A stretch of 64,000 bases of DNA from Bartonella bovis 91-4 (GTDB lineage: Bacteria > Pseudomonadota > Alphaproteobacteria > Rhizobiales > Rhizobiaceae). Position numbers and translations under genes: made by a program. Where the stretch lies: contig NZ_CM001844.1 of assembly GCF_000384965.1 (NCBI RefSeq), forward strand, positions 170,046-234,045, in the 5' to 3' direction. Numbering within the stretch: position 1 is the first letter of the stretch; each line of letters begins with the position of its first letter. The notes under the pieces were generated by a model. That model saw only the letters and a program-made list of their open reading frames with translations. It ran no database searches and was not told where the DNA came from. Positions 10,091-19,371 of the stretch are shown here, piece by piece.

Positions 10091-10466
10091 GAACGCATTT
10101 TAATTGGATATAGCAACAGATAAAGAATTAAGTGTAGCTTTTAAAGTATTTTTATTTTGTATATTTTGCAACATTTGAAGACAATAGCAATACTAATAAA
10201 TATTATCTTTTAGAATATTTTATCAGACCAGATTAGTGTTTAATATGTTGTTTGATATAGCACGGAAAAAGTGCACACAAAGGTATTACTAAAAACATTA
10301 CAATTATAAAGAAATAACTGAAAGAGAGCCATAAAGGCCATGTATAGTGTCAGAAAAGAATGGACGATATAGAAAGTTCAAGGTTATTTAGATTTTATGC
10401 CACAGTATTTATAAGAAGGCAATTATTAGCTTGAAATATGCGGTATTTGTAAACACTGGTCAATTG
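10091..10466. other. Intergenic stretch, no gene seen
   Basis: This is 376 bases of AT-rich DNA between tsaB and the YeiH-like gene, both on the minus strand. All frames are broken within short distances. I see no tRNA, no strong terminator hairpin and no recognisable gene remnant. It should contain the promoter of the tsaB operon. Confidence 0.6.
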
Positions 10467-11495
10467 TTAAAATGTTATATGATTAAGATTAATGAATCTT
10501 ATCATAAGAAAGCTAAGAATACCGAGGATGAGTATAGAACAGGTTGAAGTAGAAATGACACTCCACCCTGCTTTTTTTAATGAACGGATATCAACATCCA
10601 ATCCTACTGCTGCCATTGAAATGATAGTGGATATTTTAGCAATAAAATTAATAGGGTTGAGAGCCATTGTAGGGATCAATGCAGCCGAGCGTGTAAGCAT
10701 CATTATAATGAAACCAATGATGAACCATGGAATGAAAGTATGTAGGCGTAGGTGTGTTTGTTCTGGTTGGCGATAGATGATTGACAAAATAAAAATAAGA
10801 GGACCTAGCATTAAAACCCGTATCAATTTTACAATTATTGCAATTTGAGCACTCACAGAAGATATAGGTGCTGTTGCTGCAAAAACCTGTGGTACGGCAT
10901 AGACAGTCATACCCGCAAGGACGCCATATTGATTAAATGATAAATTTAGGAGTGGCTGCAAAAAGGGCAAAGTAAAAACAATAATAACCCCTAAGAGAGC
11001 TGTAAAAGCAATAGATGCAGCTACATCTGTATTTTTAGCTTTGATAGTAGATGCAGTTGCTACAATAGCTGAGTTGCCGCAAATAGCGTTACCACATGCA
11101 ATGAGCATTGCTAAATGTGAAGAAAGTTTCAAAAGTCGTCCAATAACAAAACTGATAAGAATAGTTATGAATATGATAAATATAATGCTAGCAAGTAAAT
11201 TCCAACCGACTGAAAAAACAGTATGAATGCTAATGTTTGCACCTAGAAGTACAATAGCAATTTCAAGAAGTGTTTTTGAGCAAAAGGTTATACCTCTTTG
11301 CAGATATTCTGGAAGAATAAAACAACTACGAGTGATGGCCCCTAATAAAATCGCCAAAACAAGACTTTCAAACCACGTTTCTGTAAAAAGCTGTTTTTCT
11401 ATAATTTCTAAACCATATGCTAAAATCGATATAAATATGCATATTAAAATACCGGGACCAAAATTGATAAGAGGAGATAATTTTTTATTTAGCAT
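10467..11495 (-). CDS. YeiH/UPF0324 family membrane protein (putative sulfate exporter)
   Basis: This 342-residue integral membrane protein has about ten hydrophobic segments spread over its whole length. It carries the family blocks LLGAITRSCF (near 54-63), CGNAICGNSAIVATA (about 134-148), and AAVGLDVDIRSLKKAGW near the C-terminus. Pfam calls this family Cons_hypoth698. Some members are annotated as sulfate exporters, but the substrate is not established from sequence. The LysR-type regulator often found next to yeiH is absent here. The neighbours (tsaB and recR) give no functional hint. Confidence 0.85.
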   Translation of the reverse strand: MLNKKLSPLINFGPGILICIFISILAYGLEIIEKQLFTETWFESLVLAILLGAITRSCFILPEYLQRGITFCSKTLLEIAIVLLGANISIHTVFSVGWNLLASIIFIIFITILISFVIGRLLKLSSHLAMLIACGNAICGNSAIVATASTIKAKNTDVAASIAFTALLGVIIVFTLPFLQPLLNLSFNQYGVLAGMTVYAVPQVFAATAPISSVSAQIAIIVKLIRVLMLGPLIFILSIIYRQPEQTHLRLHTFIPWFIIGFIIMMLTRSAALIPTMALNPINFIAKISTIISMAAVGLDVDIRSLKKAGWSVISTSTCSILILGILSFLMIRFINLNHITF

Positions 11496-11556
11496 TTTGA
11501 TATTTTTTTAAAATACAACAACAAAAATGACCAGATAATGGAAAAGAGATTATATC

Positions 11557-12162
11557 TTAAAGATTGGTTCTTGCTCGTAAAGCTGCAGCTAAGGTTCCAT
11601 CATCGAGATAATCTAGTTCACCACCTACCGGTACTCCATGGGCGAGTCGGGTAATTTTAACTGAAAAATTAGAAAGTTGATCGGTGATATAATGTGCAGT
11701 TGTTTGCCCTTCAACAGTAGCATTCACAGCTAGAATAACTTCTGTGATTGAGCCATTGATAACACGGTTTATTAAAGAAGTGATATTGAGCTCATCTGGG
11801 CCAATTCCATCCAGAGGGGATAGTCGTCCACCTAATACATGATAACGCGCTGGTAAAATTCCAGCTCGTTCAAGAGCCCAGAGGTCAGAAATATCTTCGA
11901 CAACAATAATTGTTGTATTATCACGGCGAGAATCTGTACAAATCAAACAAGGATCAGCTGTATCTACATTGCCACAAACAGAACAAATGCTTACTTTGTT
12001 TACAGCCTCTTGTATTGCAGCTCCTAATGGCTCTAACAGTATTTCTTTTTTCTTGATAAGATGAAGGGCAGCACGGCGTGCTGAACGCGGTCCAAGACCC
12101 GGTATTCGTGCTAAAAGCTGAATGAGGCGCTCAATTTCAGGGCCTGCAATATGTTGAGACAT
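11557..12162 (-). CDS. recR: Recombination protein RecR
   Basis: RecR acts with RecO and RecF to load RecA at single-strand gaps. The 201-residue protein has an N-terminal helix-hairpin-helix ([19 protein letters not shown]), a four-cysteine zinc finger [16 protein letters not shown] (about 58-73), and a Toprim domain ([14 protein letters not shown] onwards). The motif THYITDQL and the C-terminal [21 protein letters not shown] block are typical. It is the last gene of the conserved dnaX-ybaB-recR set, with 36 bases to ybaB. Confidence 0.96.
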   Translation of the reverse strand: MSQHIAGPEIERLIQLLARIPGLGPRSARRAALHLIKKKEILLEPLGAAIQEAVNKVSICSVCGNVDTADPCLICTDSRRDNTTIIVVEDISDLWALERAGILPARYHVLGGRLSPLDGIGPDELNITSLINRVINGSITEVILAVNATVEGQTTAHYITDQLSNFSVKITRLAHGVPVGGELDYLDDGTLAAALRARTNL

Positions 12163-12198
12163 ACCATTATTCCAAAAGATTAAATTAAAGCCACTTTA

Positions 12199-12522
12199 TT
12201 AAAACGGGAGCTTAAAATCTGGTGGAATCGGTAAACCTGCTGTTATACTTTGTGTTTTTTCTGTTATAGCCATTTCAATTTTTGCTTTGGCTTCATTATG
12301 GGCTGCCATAATGAGATCTTCAAGTATTTCAATTTCTTCAGGATTAATTAATGAGGGATCAATTTTGATTGCTGATATAGTATTTTTACCATTTAAAGTG
12401 ATGCTGACGAGCCCGCCGCCGGCTGTACCTGTTATCTGCAAATTAGCCAAATCATCTTGTATTTGCTGCATTTTTTCTTGCATTTCTTTGGCTTTTTTCA
12501 TCATGCTCATCATATCACGCAT
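12199..12522 (-). CDS. YbaB/EbfC family nucleoid-associated protein
   Basis: This is a 107-residue small DNA-binding protein of the YbaB/EbfC family. It starts [25 protein letters not shown], the expected N-terminal amphipathic helix, followed by [16 protein letters not shown] (the central beta segment) and a C-terminal helix ending [12 protein letters not shown]. It lies 14 bases downstream of dnaX and 36 bases upstream of recR, the near-universal arrangement. The role is nucleoid binding or global regulation. Confidence 0.93.
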   Translation of the reverse strand: MRDMMSMMKKAKEMQEKMQQIQDDLANLQITGTAGGGLVSITLNGKNTISAIKIDPSLINPEEIEILEDLIMAAHNEAKAKIEMAITEKTQSITAGLPIPPDFKLPF

Positions 12523-12536
12523 AGCAATTGGTTTCC

Positions 12537-14477
12537 TTATTCATCATTTGTATAATCATTATTTTCATTTTCGAAGATATGAGGAGTTAAATCAAGGTCA
12601 TTTTCTTGTTTATTTAGACGAATATCGACGATTTTTGCTCCTGGGAAATGATTGAGAATTGTCGCAATATCGGGATCTGTTTCTACATCAGAAAAAAGAG
12701 CCCTCTGGGCTGCTACACTTTCTTCTTGTAAAGTTGGTCGCCCCCCTTCAGTAACAAAGGTTATCGTCCAATGCTTTTTAGTCCATTGATATAACATTTT
12801 TTTGATATCACGAGCTAATGAACGAGGAGCATTTTCAGCAAGTCTTAATGTTATATGTCCTGGTTCAAAAGAAACAGGGTGAACAAATTCCTTGATAAGC
12901 AATTTGAAATGTATTTCGCGGTGTTGTTCAGCTAAATTAACGATATCATGTAGGGAATTTATATTTAGAGATTTTTGTTCTGTCGTTTCCGTTTCTGGTG
13001 GAGAAGAAGCGTATGGTAAATGGACAACATTGTTAGAAAATTCGGTAGTTTGAATATTATCAAGACTTTCTTTTATTTCAAAAGAATCTGTGCCTTCAGA
13101 AAGTTGAATCCTTAATGATTCTATTGATTGAACAGAAAGGTTGGATTGATTGGCTAAGGCTGTTTTTAAATTATGTTGGTTTTGCTGTAAGTTTGAAATT
13201 TGCGAAAAAGAATGAGTCTGTTCGCCATCGGTTTTTACGGTATGGTTTATATTGCTGGTTTCTTGATGCGGATTATTTTCGCTCGTTGTGAGAGATATCT
13301 TTTCTTGTGTAAGTTTTTTCAAGGCTTCATCAAGAGTTGGCAGGTCAGCAGTGTAGGTAAGACGAATTAATACCATTTCAGCAGCTTGAATAGGGTGTGC
13401 AGCTTTATTGACTTCCTGTAAGCCTTTGAACAGAATTTGCCAGTTTCGAGAAAGAACGGGAATAGAAAGTTTTTGTGAAAAGTCTAAACCTCGTAAACGT
13501 TCCTCTTCTGTTAGGAAAAGATCTCCAGCTATCTCCGGCGTCAAACGCAACCGTGTGACCAAATGGTTGAAGTCAGACAATTCTGTTAATATCATAAAAG
13601 GGTCAGCACCTGCGTCATATTGGCTACGTAATTCGCTCAATGCGTTGACAATATTTCCTTTCATAACAAATTCGAAGAGATCAATAATACGTGCTTGATC
13701 AACTAGTCCTAACATTGTGCGTACTGAAATAGTACTAACTTTACTATTGCTATAAGCAATAGCTTGGTCAAAAATAGACAAAGCATCACGTGCAGATCCT
13801 TCTGCAGCACGAACGATTAGAGATAAAGCTTGATCCTCTACTTCAATTTTTTCATACTGAGCAATTTTACGCAAGTGCTCTATTAAAACTGTTGATTCAA
13901 TACGCCGTAAGTCAAAACGCTGGCAACGTGAAAGGATTGTAATAGGAACTTTGCGAATTTCTGTTGTTGCAAAAATAAATTTTACATGTGGTGGTGGTTC
14001 TTCAAGTGTTTTTAATAGGCCATTAAATGCTTGAGTTGAAAGCATATGAATTTCATCAATAATGTAAATTTTATAGCGTGCAGAAACAGGGCGATAACGT
14101 ATTTGTTCAATAATTTCACGAATATCGTCAATGCCAGTGTGCGAAGCAGCATCCATTTCTATAACATCAATATGGCGGCCTTCAATAATTTGTGTACAGT
14201 GTTCACCAAGTGTGTTAAGGACGATAGTGGGTTGGTCAATATCTTTTGTTTTGTAGTTGAGAGCGCGCGCTAAAATGCGCGCTGTGGTGGTTTTTCCTAC
14301 TCCGCGAATTCCTGTTAACATCCACGCTTGTGCAATGCGTCCTGTTTCAAAAGCATTAGTAAGAGTGCGCACCATTGCTTCTTGACCAATGAGGTCTGAG
14401 AAATTTTGAGGCCGATATTTGCGAGCGAGAACACGATAAGTTGTTGCTGCAGGCAGATTTTCCATCAATGATTCCAA
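12537..14477 (-). CDS. dnaX: DNA polymerase III subunits gamma/tau
   Basis: DnaX is the clamp-loader ATPase of the replicative polymerase. The 646-residue protein has Walker [19 protein letters not shown] (about 57-74), Walker [12 protein letters not shown] and the sensor motif [13 protein letters not shown] long variable tau tail follows (about 390-530), then a C-terminal conserved domain with RPTLQEE. The zinc-binding module normally seen between Walker A and B has lost its cysteines. Only one Cys remains in [15 protein letters not shown], a state I recall for other alphaproteobacterial DnaX proteins. I see no clear slippage heptamer that would generate the short gamma form. It heads the dnaX-ybaB-recR operon. 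Confidence 0.95.
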   Translation of the reverse strand: MESLMENLPAATTYRVLARKYRPQNFSDLIGQEAMVRTLTNAFETGRIAQAWMLTGIRGVGKTTTARILARALNYKTKDIDQPTIVLNTLGEHCTQIIEGRHIDVIEMDAASHTGIDDIREIIEQIRYRPVSARYKIYIIDEIHMLSTQAFNGLLKTLEEPPPHVKFIFATTEIRKVPITILSRCQRFDLRRIESTVLIEHLRKIAQYEKIEVEDQALSLIVRAAEGSARDALSIFDQAIAYSNSKVSTISVRTMLGLVDQARIIDLFEFVMKGNIVNALSELRSQYDAGADPFMILTELSDFNHLVTRLRLTPEIAGDLFLTEEERLRGLDFSQKLSIPVLSRNWQILFKGLQEVNKAAHPIQAAEMVLIRLTYTADLPTLDEALKKLTQEKISLTTSENNPHQETSNINHTVKTDGEQTHSFSQISNLQQNQHNLKTALANQSNLSVQSIESLRIQLSEGTDSFEIKESLDNIQTTEFSNNVVHLPYASSPPETETTEQKSLNINSLHDIVNLAEQHREIHFKLLIKEFVHPVSFEPGHITLRLAENAPRSLARDIKKMLYQWTKKHWTITFVTEGGRPTLQEESVAAQRALFSDVETDPDIATILNHFPGAKIVDIRLNKQENDLDLTPHIFENENNDYTNDE

Positions 14478-14489
14478 TTTTTAAAGCTC

Positions 14490-14505
14490 TTGTAATATAT
14501 TACAA
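14490..14505. promoter_or_regulatory. Perfect 16-bp palindrome upstream of dnaX
   Basis: TTGTAATATATTACAA is its own reverse complement and lies 13 bases upstream of the dnaX start codon, near where the -10 region or the leader should be. It could be an operator for a dimeric regulator, or simply an AT-rich chance palindrome. No regulator can be assigned from the sequence. Confidence 0.35.
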
Positions 14506-14689
14506 TGATATGAAAACACAGATTAAAAATATACTCTACTATAAAAGGATTTTTTCTCAATCAATTTATTTTAAGAAAATAGGACCATTTATTTAAAACA
14601 CCAAAGATTTCTTTGTTTTTTAGATGCAAAGCACTTATTCTGTCATGAAGGTTTGTAAAATAGCAAAGGAGTGATTCCATTAAAAAAGT

Positions 14690-14786
14690 AGGAGGTCGGC
14701 ACGATGACCCGTACCAAAGCTCGTTAGGGCTGCTTCTTTCCAGACCTGACCCGGTTGGCGAGTAGTTCGTCCATCACCAACCTCCC
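14690..14786 (-). ncRNA. ffs: Signal recognition particle RNA (4.5S/SRP small type)
   Basis: On the minus strand the segment contains GGTCAGGTCTGGAAAGAAGC followed by AGCCCTAACGA. This is the universally conserved SRP domain IV with the asymmetric loop and the GGAA-type tetraloop region. The ends pair: GGAGGT on the plus strand at 14691-14696 is complementary to ACCTCC at 14780-14785, closing a hairpin of about 97 nt typical of the bacterial small SRP RNA. It partners with Ffh in co-translational targeting of membrane proteins. Location upstream of dnaX is the Rhizobiales norm. Confidence 0.93.
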
Positions 14787-15574
14787 AATTTTATATTGTC
14801 GATTTAAAACAGAAAATCAAGCTTTGAAACAAAAAACATAGAAAGAATAATTAAAAAGCTTCCTTTTAAATTTAATTTATTTTTAACATAAAAAATTTTC
14901 GAGTTTTTCTTTAACACTTTGTGATTTACGGTTTTTAAATAATTTTTTTTGTACTGCGGATTGCTGAATATGCAAGAAATTGACTTTTATAACGGAAAAA
15001 GCTTATGTTTTTGTTTGAAGTAGATAAAATGTTGACTTTGCATATAGGCAATTTCTGATCAAAGCTTTCTATTATTTTTCTGTTTGTTTGCAATATGGCT
15101 TATAATTCACGGGGTGGTTAGATCATAAAAGTAAATGCCGTTAATTAATGTAAAAATTGATTTTATTTCTGAAAAAGTTTGGTTGTCCAATGTGTAAAAT
15201 TTATGCAATATTCGAATTGCATTGGGTATTATAGAGGTGCAAAATTGTTCAAACTAGTTGCAGCTGTTTTTCAAATCCGGTTTTGAAAAAACACTTCCCC
15301 AAATAACTAAGTGAGTCTAACATATTTTGAGCTCTTATTAAAGCTCAAGCGTAATTTTTATAGTGTAGTCTATATTAATGTTCCTTTTACTTGTGATATG
15401 TTTAAAAACTACACTGCTTCCATAAAAAGAAGTTTATACTTAAAGGTTGAGCGTTTTTAGAATAATATCTTATATGCGGCAATGTGTGAAAATGATAAAC
15501 CTGTAGCTATTGTTGGTGATAATTTTACAGTATTACACAAGAGTATTAATATGGTTTGCAAAGAGTTAATTTCT
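14787..15574. other. Intergenic stretch with one near-open frame
   Basis: This is 788 bases of AT-rich DNA between ffs and kdsB. In many Rhizobiales pheA lies near kdsB, but I recognise no pheA sequence here. One plus-strand frame (GTG at 15311 to TAA at 15583) is open except for a single TAG at 15458-15460. It encodes about 90 codons, including VVYINVPFTCDMFK and NDKPVAIVGDNFTVLHK. I do not recognise it; it may be a gene remnant or chance. Confidence 0.4.
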
Positions 15575-16309
15575 TCAAACTAAAATTTTGCGCACTTTAT
15601 CAAGATCATATGGCGTGTCGACACTTAAGGGAATTGTATCAATTATTTCTACATCGATACGCATATTATTTTCTAATGCACGTAATTGTTCAAGCTTTTC
15701 ACGTTGTTCGAGTGTGGATGGTGCAAGAGTTACAAATTGTTCAAGCGCTTCACGTCGGTAAGCATATAATCCAATATGATGATAAAGAGGACCGTTTCCA
15801 TAAGGTGCAGTTGCACGGGTGAAATAAAGAGCACGCAGACGATTTTGGGAAATCGGTGTGCCAATAATTTTGACTACATTGGGATTTGTTTTTTCATCTT
15901 CTTCAACAAGTTTAGCGCCTAAGGTTGCAATATCAGTTAAGTCATTTTCTAAAGGCTGTAAGGCACTAATAATTTCCTGAGCGGTTATTGTTGGTAAATC
16001 AGCTTGTACATTCACAATGATATTGTATTTCCGCTCAGGATCAATGATGTTTAAAGCTTCATAGATGCGATCAGATCCTGATTGATGGTCGGTATGTGTT
16101 ATGATGCATTCGTGTCCATAAGCTGTAACAGTTTGAGCGATGGCATTGTGATCCGTTGCAACAATGATACGTCCTAATGCAGCTTTTTTCGCCTGTTCAG
16201 CTACATGAATAATCATAGGTTTTCCAGCGATTTCAGCAAGAGGTTTTCCTGGAAGACGAGATGAACCCATCCGAGCGGGAATAAGAATGAGTGGTTCAAA
16301 AGTCATCAC
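15575..16309 (-). CDS. kdsB: 3-deoxy-manno-octulosonate cytidylyltransferase
   Basis: KdsB activates KDO with CTP to give CMP-KDO for LPS inner-core synthesis, feeding WaaA (encoded at 48.3 kb). The 244-residue protein starts with the nucleotidyltransferase signature [21 protein letters not shown] (about 7-27). It also has [17 protein letters not shown] (the metal and CMP site, in place of the commoner VNVQGDxP), and the conserved [12 protein letters not shown] segment. It is divergent from the cytochrome c gene, with about 100 bases of promoter region between them. Confidence 0.95.
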   Translation of the reverse strand: MMTFEPLILIPARMGSSRLPGKPLAEIAGKPMIIHVAEQAKKAALGRIIVATDHNAIAQTVTAYGHECIITHTDHQSGSDRIYEALNIIDPERKYNIIVNVQADLPTITAQEIISALQPLENDLTDIATLGAKLVEEDEKTNPNVVKIIGTPISQNRLRALYFTRATAPYGNGPLYHHIGLYAYRREALEQFVTLAPSTLEQREKLEQLRALENNMRIDVEIIDTIPLSVDTPYDLDKVRKILV

Positions 16310-16408
16310 TAGAGTTCCAAATGTTGTATATTTGATATATTTATAATGGCATATTATAAAGAAAAATCTTAAACTGAAAATAATGAAAATATGAACGTTT
16401 GAATTTTA

Positions 16409-16966
16409 ATGAAACGATCTAGATTTGCTTATTTTATTTGTTCTTCTCTGTTTTTACTAATTATTACAGGGGGGATTTTTATTTTTAATGATGCAATTTA
16501 TAATTATTTTGCATCGGTTCAACATTCTTATACTGCAGATAATGATTTTAAAGAAAAGCAGGATCTATCTCACAATTATCTATCGTTAAATGAGCGTCTT
16601 CAACAAGGTAATATTGAAAATGGACGTAAAATTTTTCGTCAATGTGCTCTGTGTCACACTTCTGGGCGTGATAATTCTAATCGTGTTCTTGGTCCAACAC
16701 TTTGGGAAATAGTAAATCGCCCCTTTGCGAGTGCAAAAGGTTTTACTTATTCAAGAGTATTACGTGAAAATTCTAATGAAAAATGGGATTTTTCCACTTT
16801 AGATCGCTATCTTCAATCACCTCGTAAAATATTTCCAGGGACAACTATGTCGTTTCGTGGGATTAAAAATGATCAAGATCGTGCTGATCTTTTACTCTAT
16901 TTACGCAGTCTATCTGATCACCCCGTTGCTTTACCACGAGACAATGAAGATGCTAAACAAAATTAG
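16409..16966 (+). CDS. Membrane-anchored cytochrome c family protein (CycM-like)
   Basis: This 185-residue class I c-type cytochrome has an N-terminal signal anchor (hydrophobic about 9-28) that would tether the haem domain on the periplasmic face. The single haem-binding motif CALCH lies near residues 78-82 in IFRQCALCHTSG. The distal axial methionine is in PGTTMSFRGI, and the C-terminal helix is DLLLYLRSLS. A divergent position next to kdsB matches cycM/cyc loci in Rhizobiales, where the protein delivers electrons to the aa3-type oxidase. That role is inferred from the family and location. Confidence 0.88.
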   Translation: MKRSRFAYFICSSLFLLIITGGIFIFNDAIYNYFASVQHSYTADNDFKEKQDLSHNYLSLNERLQQGNIENGRKIFRQCALCHTSGRDNSNRVLGPTLWEIVNRPFASAKGFTYSRVLRENSNEKWDFSTLDRYLQSPRKIFPGTTMSFRGIKNDQDRADLLLYLRSLSDHPVALPRDNEDAKQN

Positions 16967-17104
16967 TTTGTGCCAGAAGTTTCAACTTTACAAGCATGTG
17001 TAGTTAGTTTTATTTGTGATTTGGATTTTATCAATTTATCAGAAGAGTTGTGATCAATGTATTGTTTAAATTGATGTGATGTGACTTGATCAAAAGGTAA
17101 AAAA

Positions 17105-18229
17105 ATGGTGGCCTATATTTTGTGGCGTCTCTTGTTAATTATACCGACACTGATTGGTATTTTAACGGTGACATTTGTCATTGTACAATTTACGCCTGGT
17201 GGACCTATTGAAAATATTATTGCTCAATTACAAGGAATGGGTGGTGATGCTGTAGGACGGGTGGCTGGTGGTAGTAGTGATCTTGGTCTTTCTTCTGATA
17301 GTGTTTTTAACGATGCGCATGCTGGCTTATCTTCTCATGGGAGTTCTAAATACCGTGGAGCACAAGGGTTGGATCCAGAATTTATAGCCAAACTTGAACG
17401 GCAATTTGGTTTTGATAAGCCACCTTTGGAACGTTACTTGACGATGCTTGGTAATTATGTGCGTTTTGATTTTGGGGAGTCTTATATACAAGGGCGTTCA
17501 GTTATTGAGTTGATTAAGGATGCTCTACCTGTTTCTCTTTCTTTTGGTTTTTGGAATTTGCTAATTTCTTATGCTATTTCCATACCATTAGGAATCCGTA
17601 AAGCTCTTAAAGAAGGGTCTGCTTTTGATGTATGGACAAGCGCTATTATTGTTATTGGCTATGCAATTCCTAATTTTCTCTTTGGAATTTTTTTAATGGT
17701 TTTTTTTGCTGGAGGGTCTTTTTTTGACTGGTTTCCATTAGGTCATTTGACTTCTGATAATTTTGATAAATTATCCTTTGGAGGCAAGATATTAGATTAT
17801 CTGTACCATTTGATTTTGCCATTGACAGCGATGGTCATTTCTTCTTTTGCTACAACAACCTTGTTGACGAAAAATTGTTTTCTGGAAGAAATTCGCCAGC
17901 AATACGTCATTACAGCTCGTGCGAAGGGTTTAAGTGAACACTCGATTCTTTATGGTCATATTTTTCGCAATGCGATATTGATTGTAATTGCTAGTTTTCC
18001 TGTAGCTTTTATGGGGTCATTTTTTAGCGGATCTTTATTGATTGAAATGCTATATTCATTAAATGGCATGGGGCTTTTAAGTTATACGTCTATTGTCAAT
18101 CGTGATTACGCTGTTGTATTTGCCTGTCTTTATATTTTTTCGCTAATTGGTCTTGTTGTGAGTCTCATTTCTGATATCGTTTATATGTTCGTTGATCCAC
18201 GTATTGATTTTGGTAAAAAAGATTTATGA
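17105..18229 (+). CDS. yejB: Peptide ABC transporter permease YejB
   Basis: This is the inner-membrane permease of the YejABEF oligopeptide importer. The 374-residue protein begins LWRLLLIIPTLIGILTVTFVIVQF (first membrane span). It contains the YejB-type FTPGGPIENII segment, a periplasmic Gly/Ser-rich stretch, and a BPD-transport inner-membrane domain (about 130-365). The ABC-coupling motif reads EEIRQQYVITARAKGLSEHSILYGHIFRNA. The four-base ATGA overlap with yejE shows coupling. The usual substrate-binding gene yejA is not next to it; the 138 bases upstream of the start hold no gene. Confidence 0.93.
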   Translation: MVAYILWRLLLIIPTLIGILTVTFVIVQFTPGGPIENIIAQLQGMGGDAVGRVAGGSSDLGLSSDSVFNDAHAGLSSHGSSKYRGAQGLDPEFIAKLERQFGFDKPPLERYLTMLGNYVRFDFGESYIQGRSVIELIKDALPVSLSFGFWNLLISYAISIPLGIRKALKEGSAFDVWTSAIIVIGYAIPNFLFGIFLMVFFAGGSFFDWFPLGHLTSDNFDKLSFGGKILDYLYHLILPLTAMVISSFATTTLLTKNCFLEEIRQQYVITARAKGLSEHSILYGHIFRNAILIVIASFPVAFMGSFFSGSLLIEMLYSLNGMGLLSYTSIVNRDYAVVFACLYIFSLIGLVVSLISDIVYMFVDPRIDFGKKDL

Positions 18230-19371
18230 TAAAAAAGATAAAATATAATCATTTGTGTGATTCAGAATTGGAACAACGATCTTTTTTTTCTCCATTGAAT
18301 GTGCGTCGTTGGCGTAATTTTAAACAAAATCGTCGTGGTTGGTGGTCATTGTGGCTCTTTTTATTTTTATGTTTTTGTTCTTTTTCGGCCGAATTTATTG
18401 CAAATGATCGTCCTATTGTTGCTTCTTATAAAGGAGAGTTACTTTTTCCTATTTTTTTTGATTATTCCGATGAAAAGTTTGGTGGGAATTTAGCTATAGC
18501 AGACTTTCGAGATTCTTTAATTCAAAGTGAAATTGCAAAACATGGTTGGGCGGTGTGGCCGCTAGTTCGTTATTCCTATAATACAGTAGTGGGTAATAAA
18601 ACTGTAGCATTATCACCTCCTTTTTGGCTTCAAAGCAAAGAAGAGCGTTGTATCAATTATACACAAGGAAGCGCTGATCTTGAATGTACGATAAGTCGAT
18701 GGAATTGGCTTGGGACAGATGATCTGACACGTGATGTTTTTGCACGGGTTTTATATGGTTTTCGATTATCGATAATTTTTAGCATTCTTTTGACAGTTAT
18801 TTCGACTATTATTGGTATTATAGCAGGTGCAGTTCAGGGATATTTCGGTGGTTGGGTTGATTTGATTTTTCAACGTTTGATTGAAATATGGTCTTCCATA
18901 CCATCGCTTTATTTAATTATTATTATGGCTGCTGTTTTGGCACAGGGTTTTTGGGTGTTATTAGGGGTTATGCTTCTTTTCCAGTGGGTAGCATTGGTTG
19001 GTGTGGTGCGTGCAGAATTTTTACGTGCGCGCAATTTTACTTATATTACTGCTGCACGCGCTTTAGGGGTACCTAATCGCATTATTATAATGCGTCATTT
19101 GCTGCCAAATGCTATGGTTGCTTCCTTAACTTATATGCCATTTTTATTAACATCAGGTATTTCTTTACTAACATCACTTGACTATTTAGGGTTTGGTCTT
19201 CCGCCTGGTTATCCTTCTTTAGGTGAAGTAATGCGGCAGGCTACTTCCAATTTAAACGCTCCTTGGATTGGCATTACAGGTTTTGTTGTTATTGCTGCTT
19301 TGTTGTCTCTTTTGGCATTTATTGGTGAGGCAGTACGAGACGCTTTTGATCCACGAAAGACACTACAATGA
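18226..19371 (+). CDS. yejE: Peptide ABC transporter permease YejE
   Basis: This is the second permease of the Yej peptide importer, 381 residues long. It has an N-terminal cytoplasmic segment NVRRWRNFKQNRRGWWSLWLF leading into the first span. A YejE-specific periplasmic region follows, with GTDDLTRDVFARVLYGFRLSI. Five further spans and the coupling loop (EFLRARNFTYITAARALGVPNRIIIMRHLLPNA) complete it. It overlaps both yejB and yejF by four bases (ATGA), so the three subunits are made together. Confidence 0.93.
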   Translation: MIKKIKYNHLCDSELEQRSFFSPLNVRRWRNFKQNRRGWWSLWLFLFLCFCSFSAEFIANDRPIVASYKGELLFPIFFDYSDEKFGGNLAIADFRDSLIQSEIAKHGWAVWPLVRYSYNTVVGNKTVALSPPFWLQSKEERCINYTQGSADLECTISRWNWLGTDDLTRDVFARVLYGFRLSIIFSILLTVISTIIGIIAGAVQGYFGGWVDLIFQRLIEIWSSIPSLYLIIIMAAVLAQGFWVLLGVMLLFQWVALVGVVRAEFLRARNFTYITAARALGVPNRIIIMRHLLPNAMVASLTYMPFLLTSGISLLTSLDYLGFGLPPGYPSLGEVMRQATSNLNAPWIGITGFVVIAALLSLLAFIGEAVRDAFDPRKTLQ

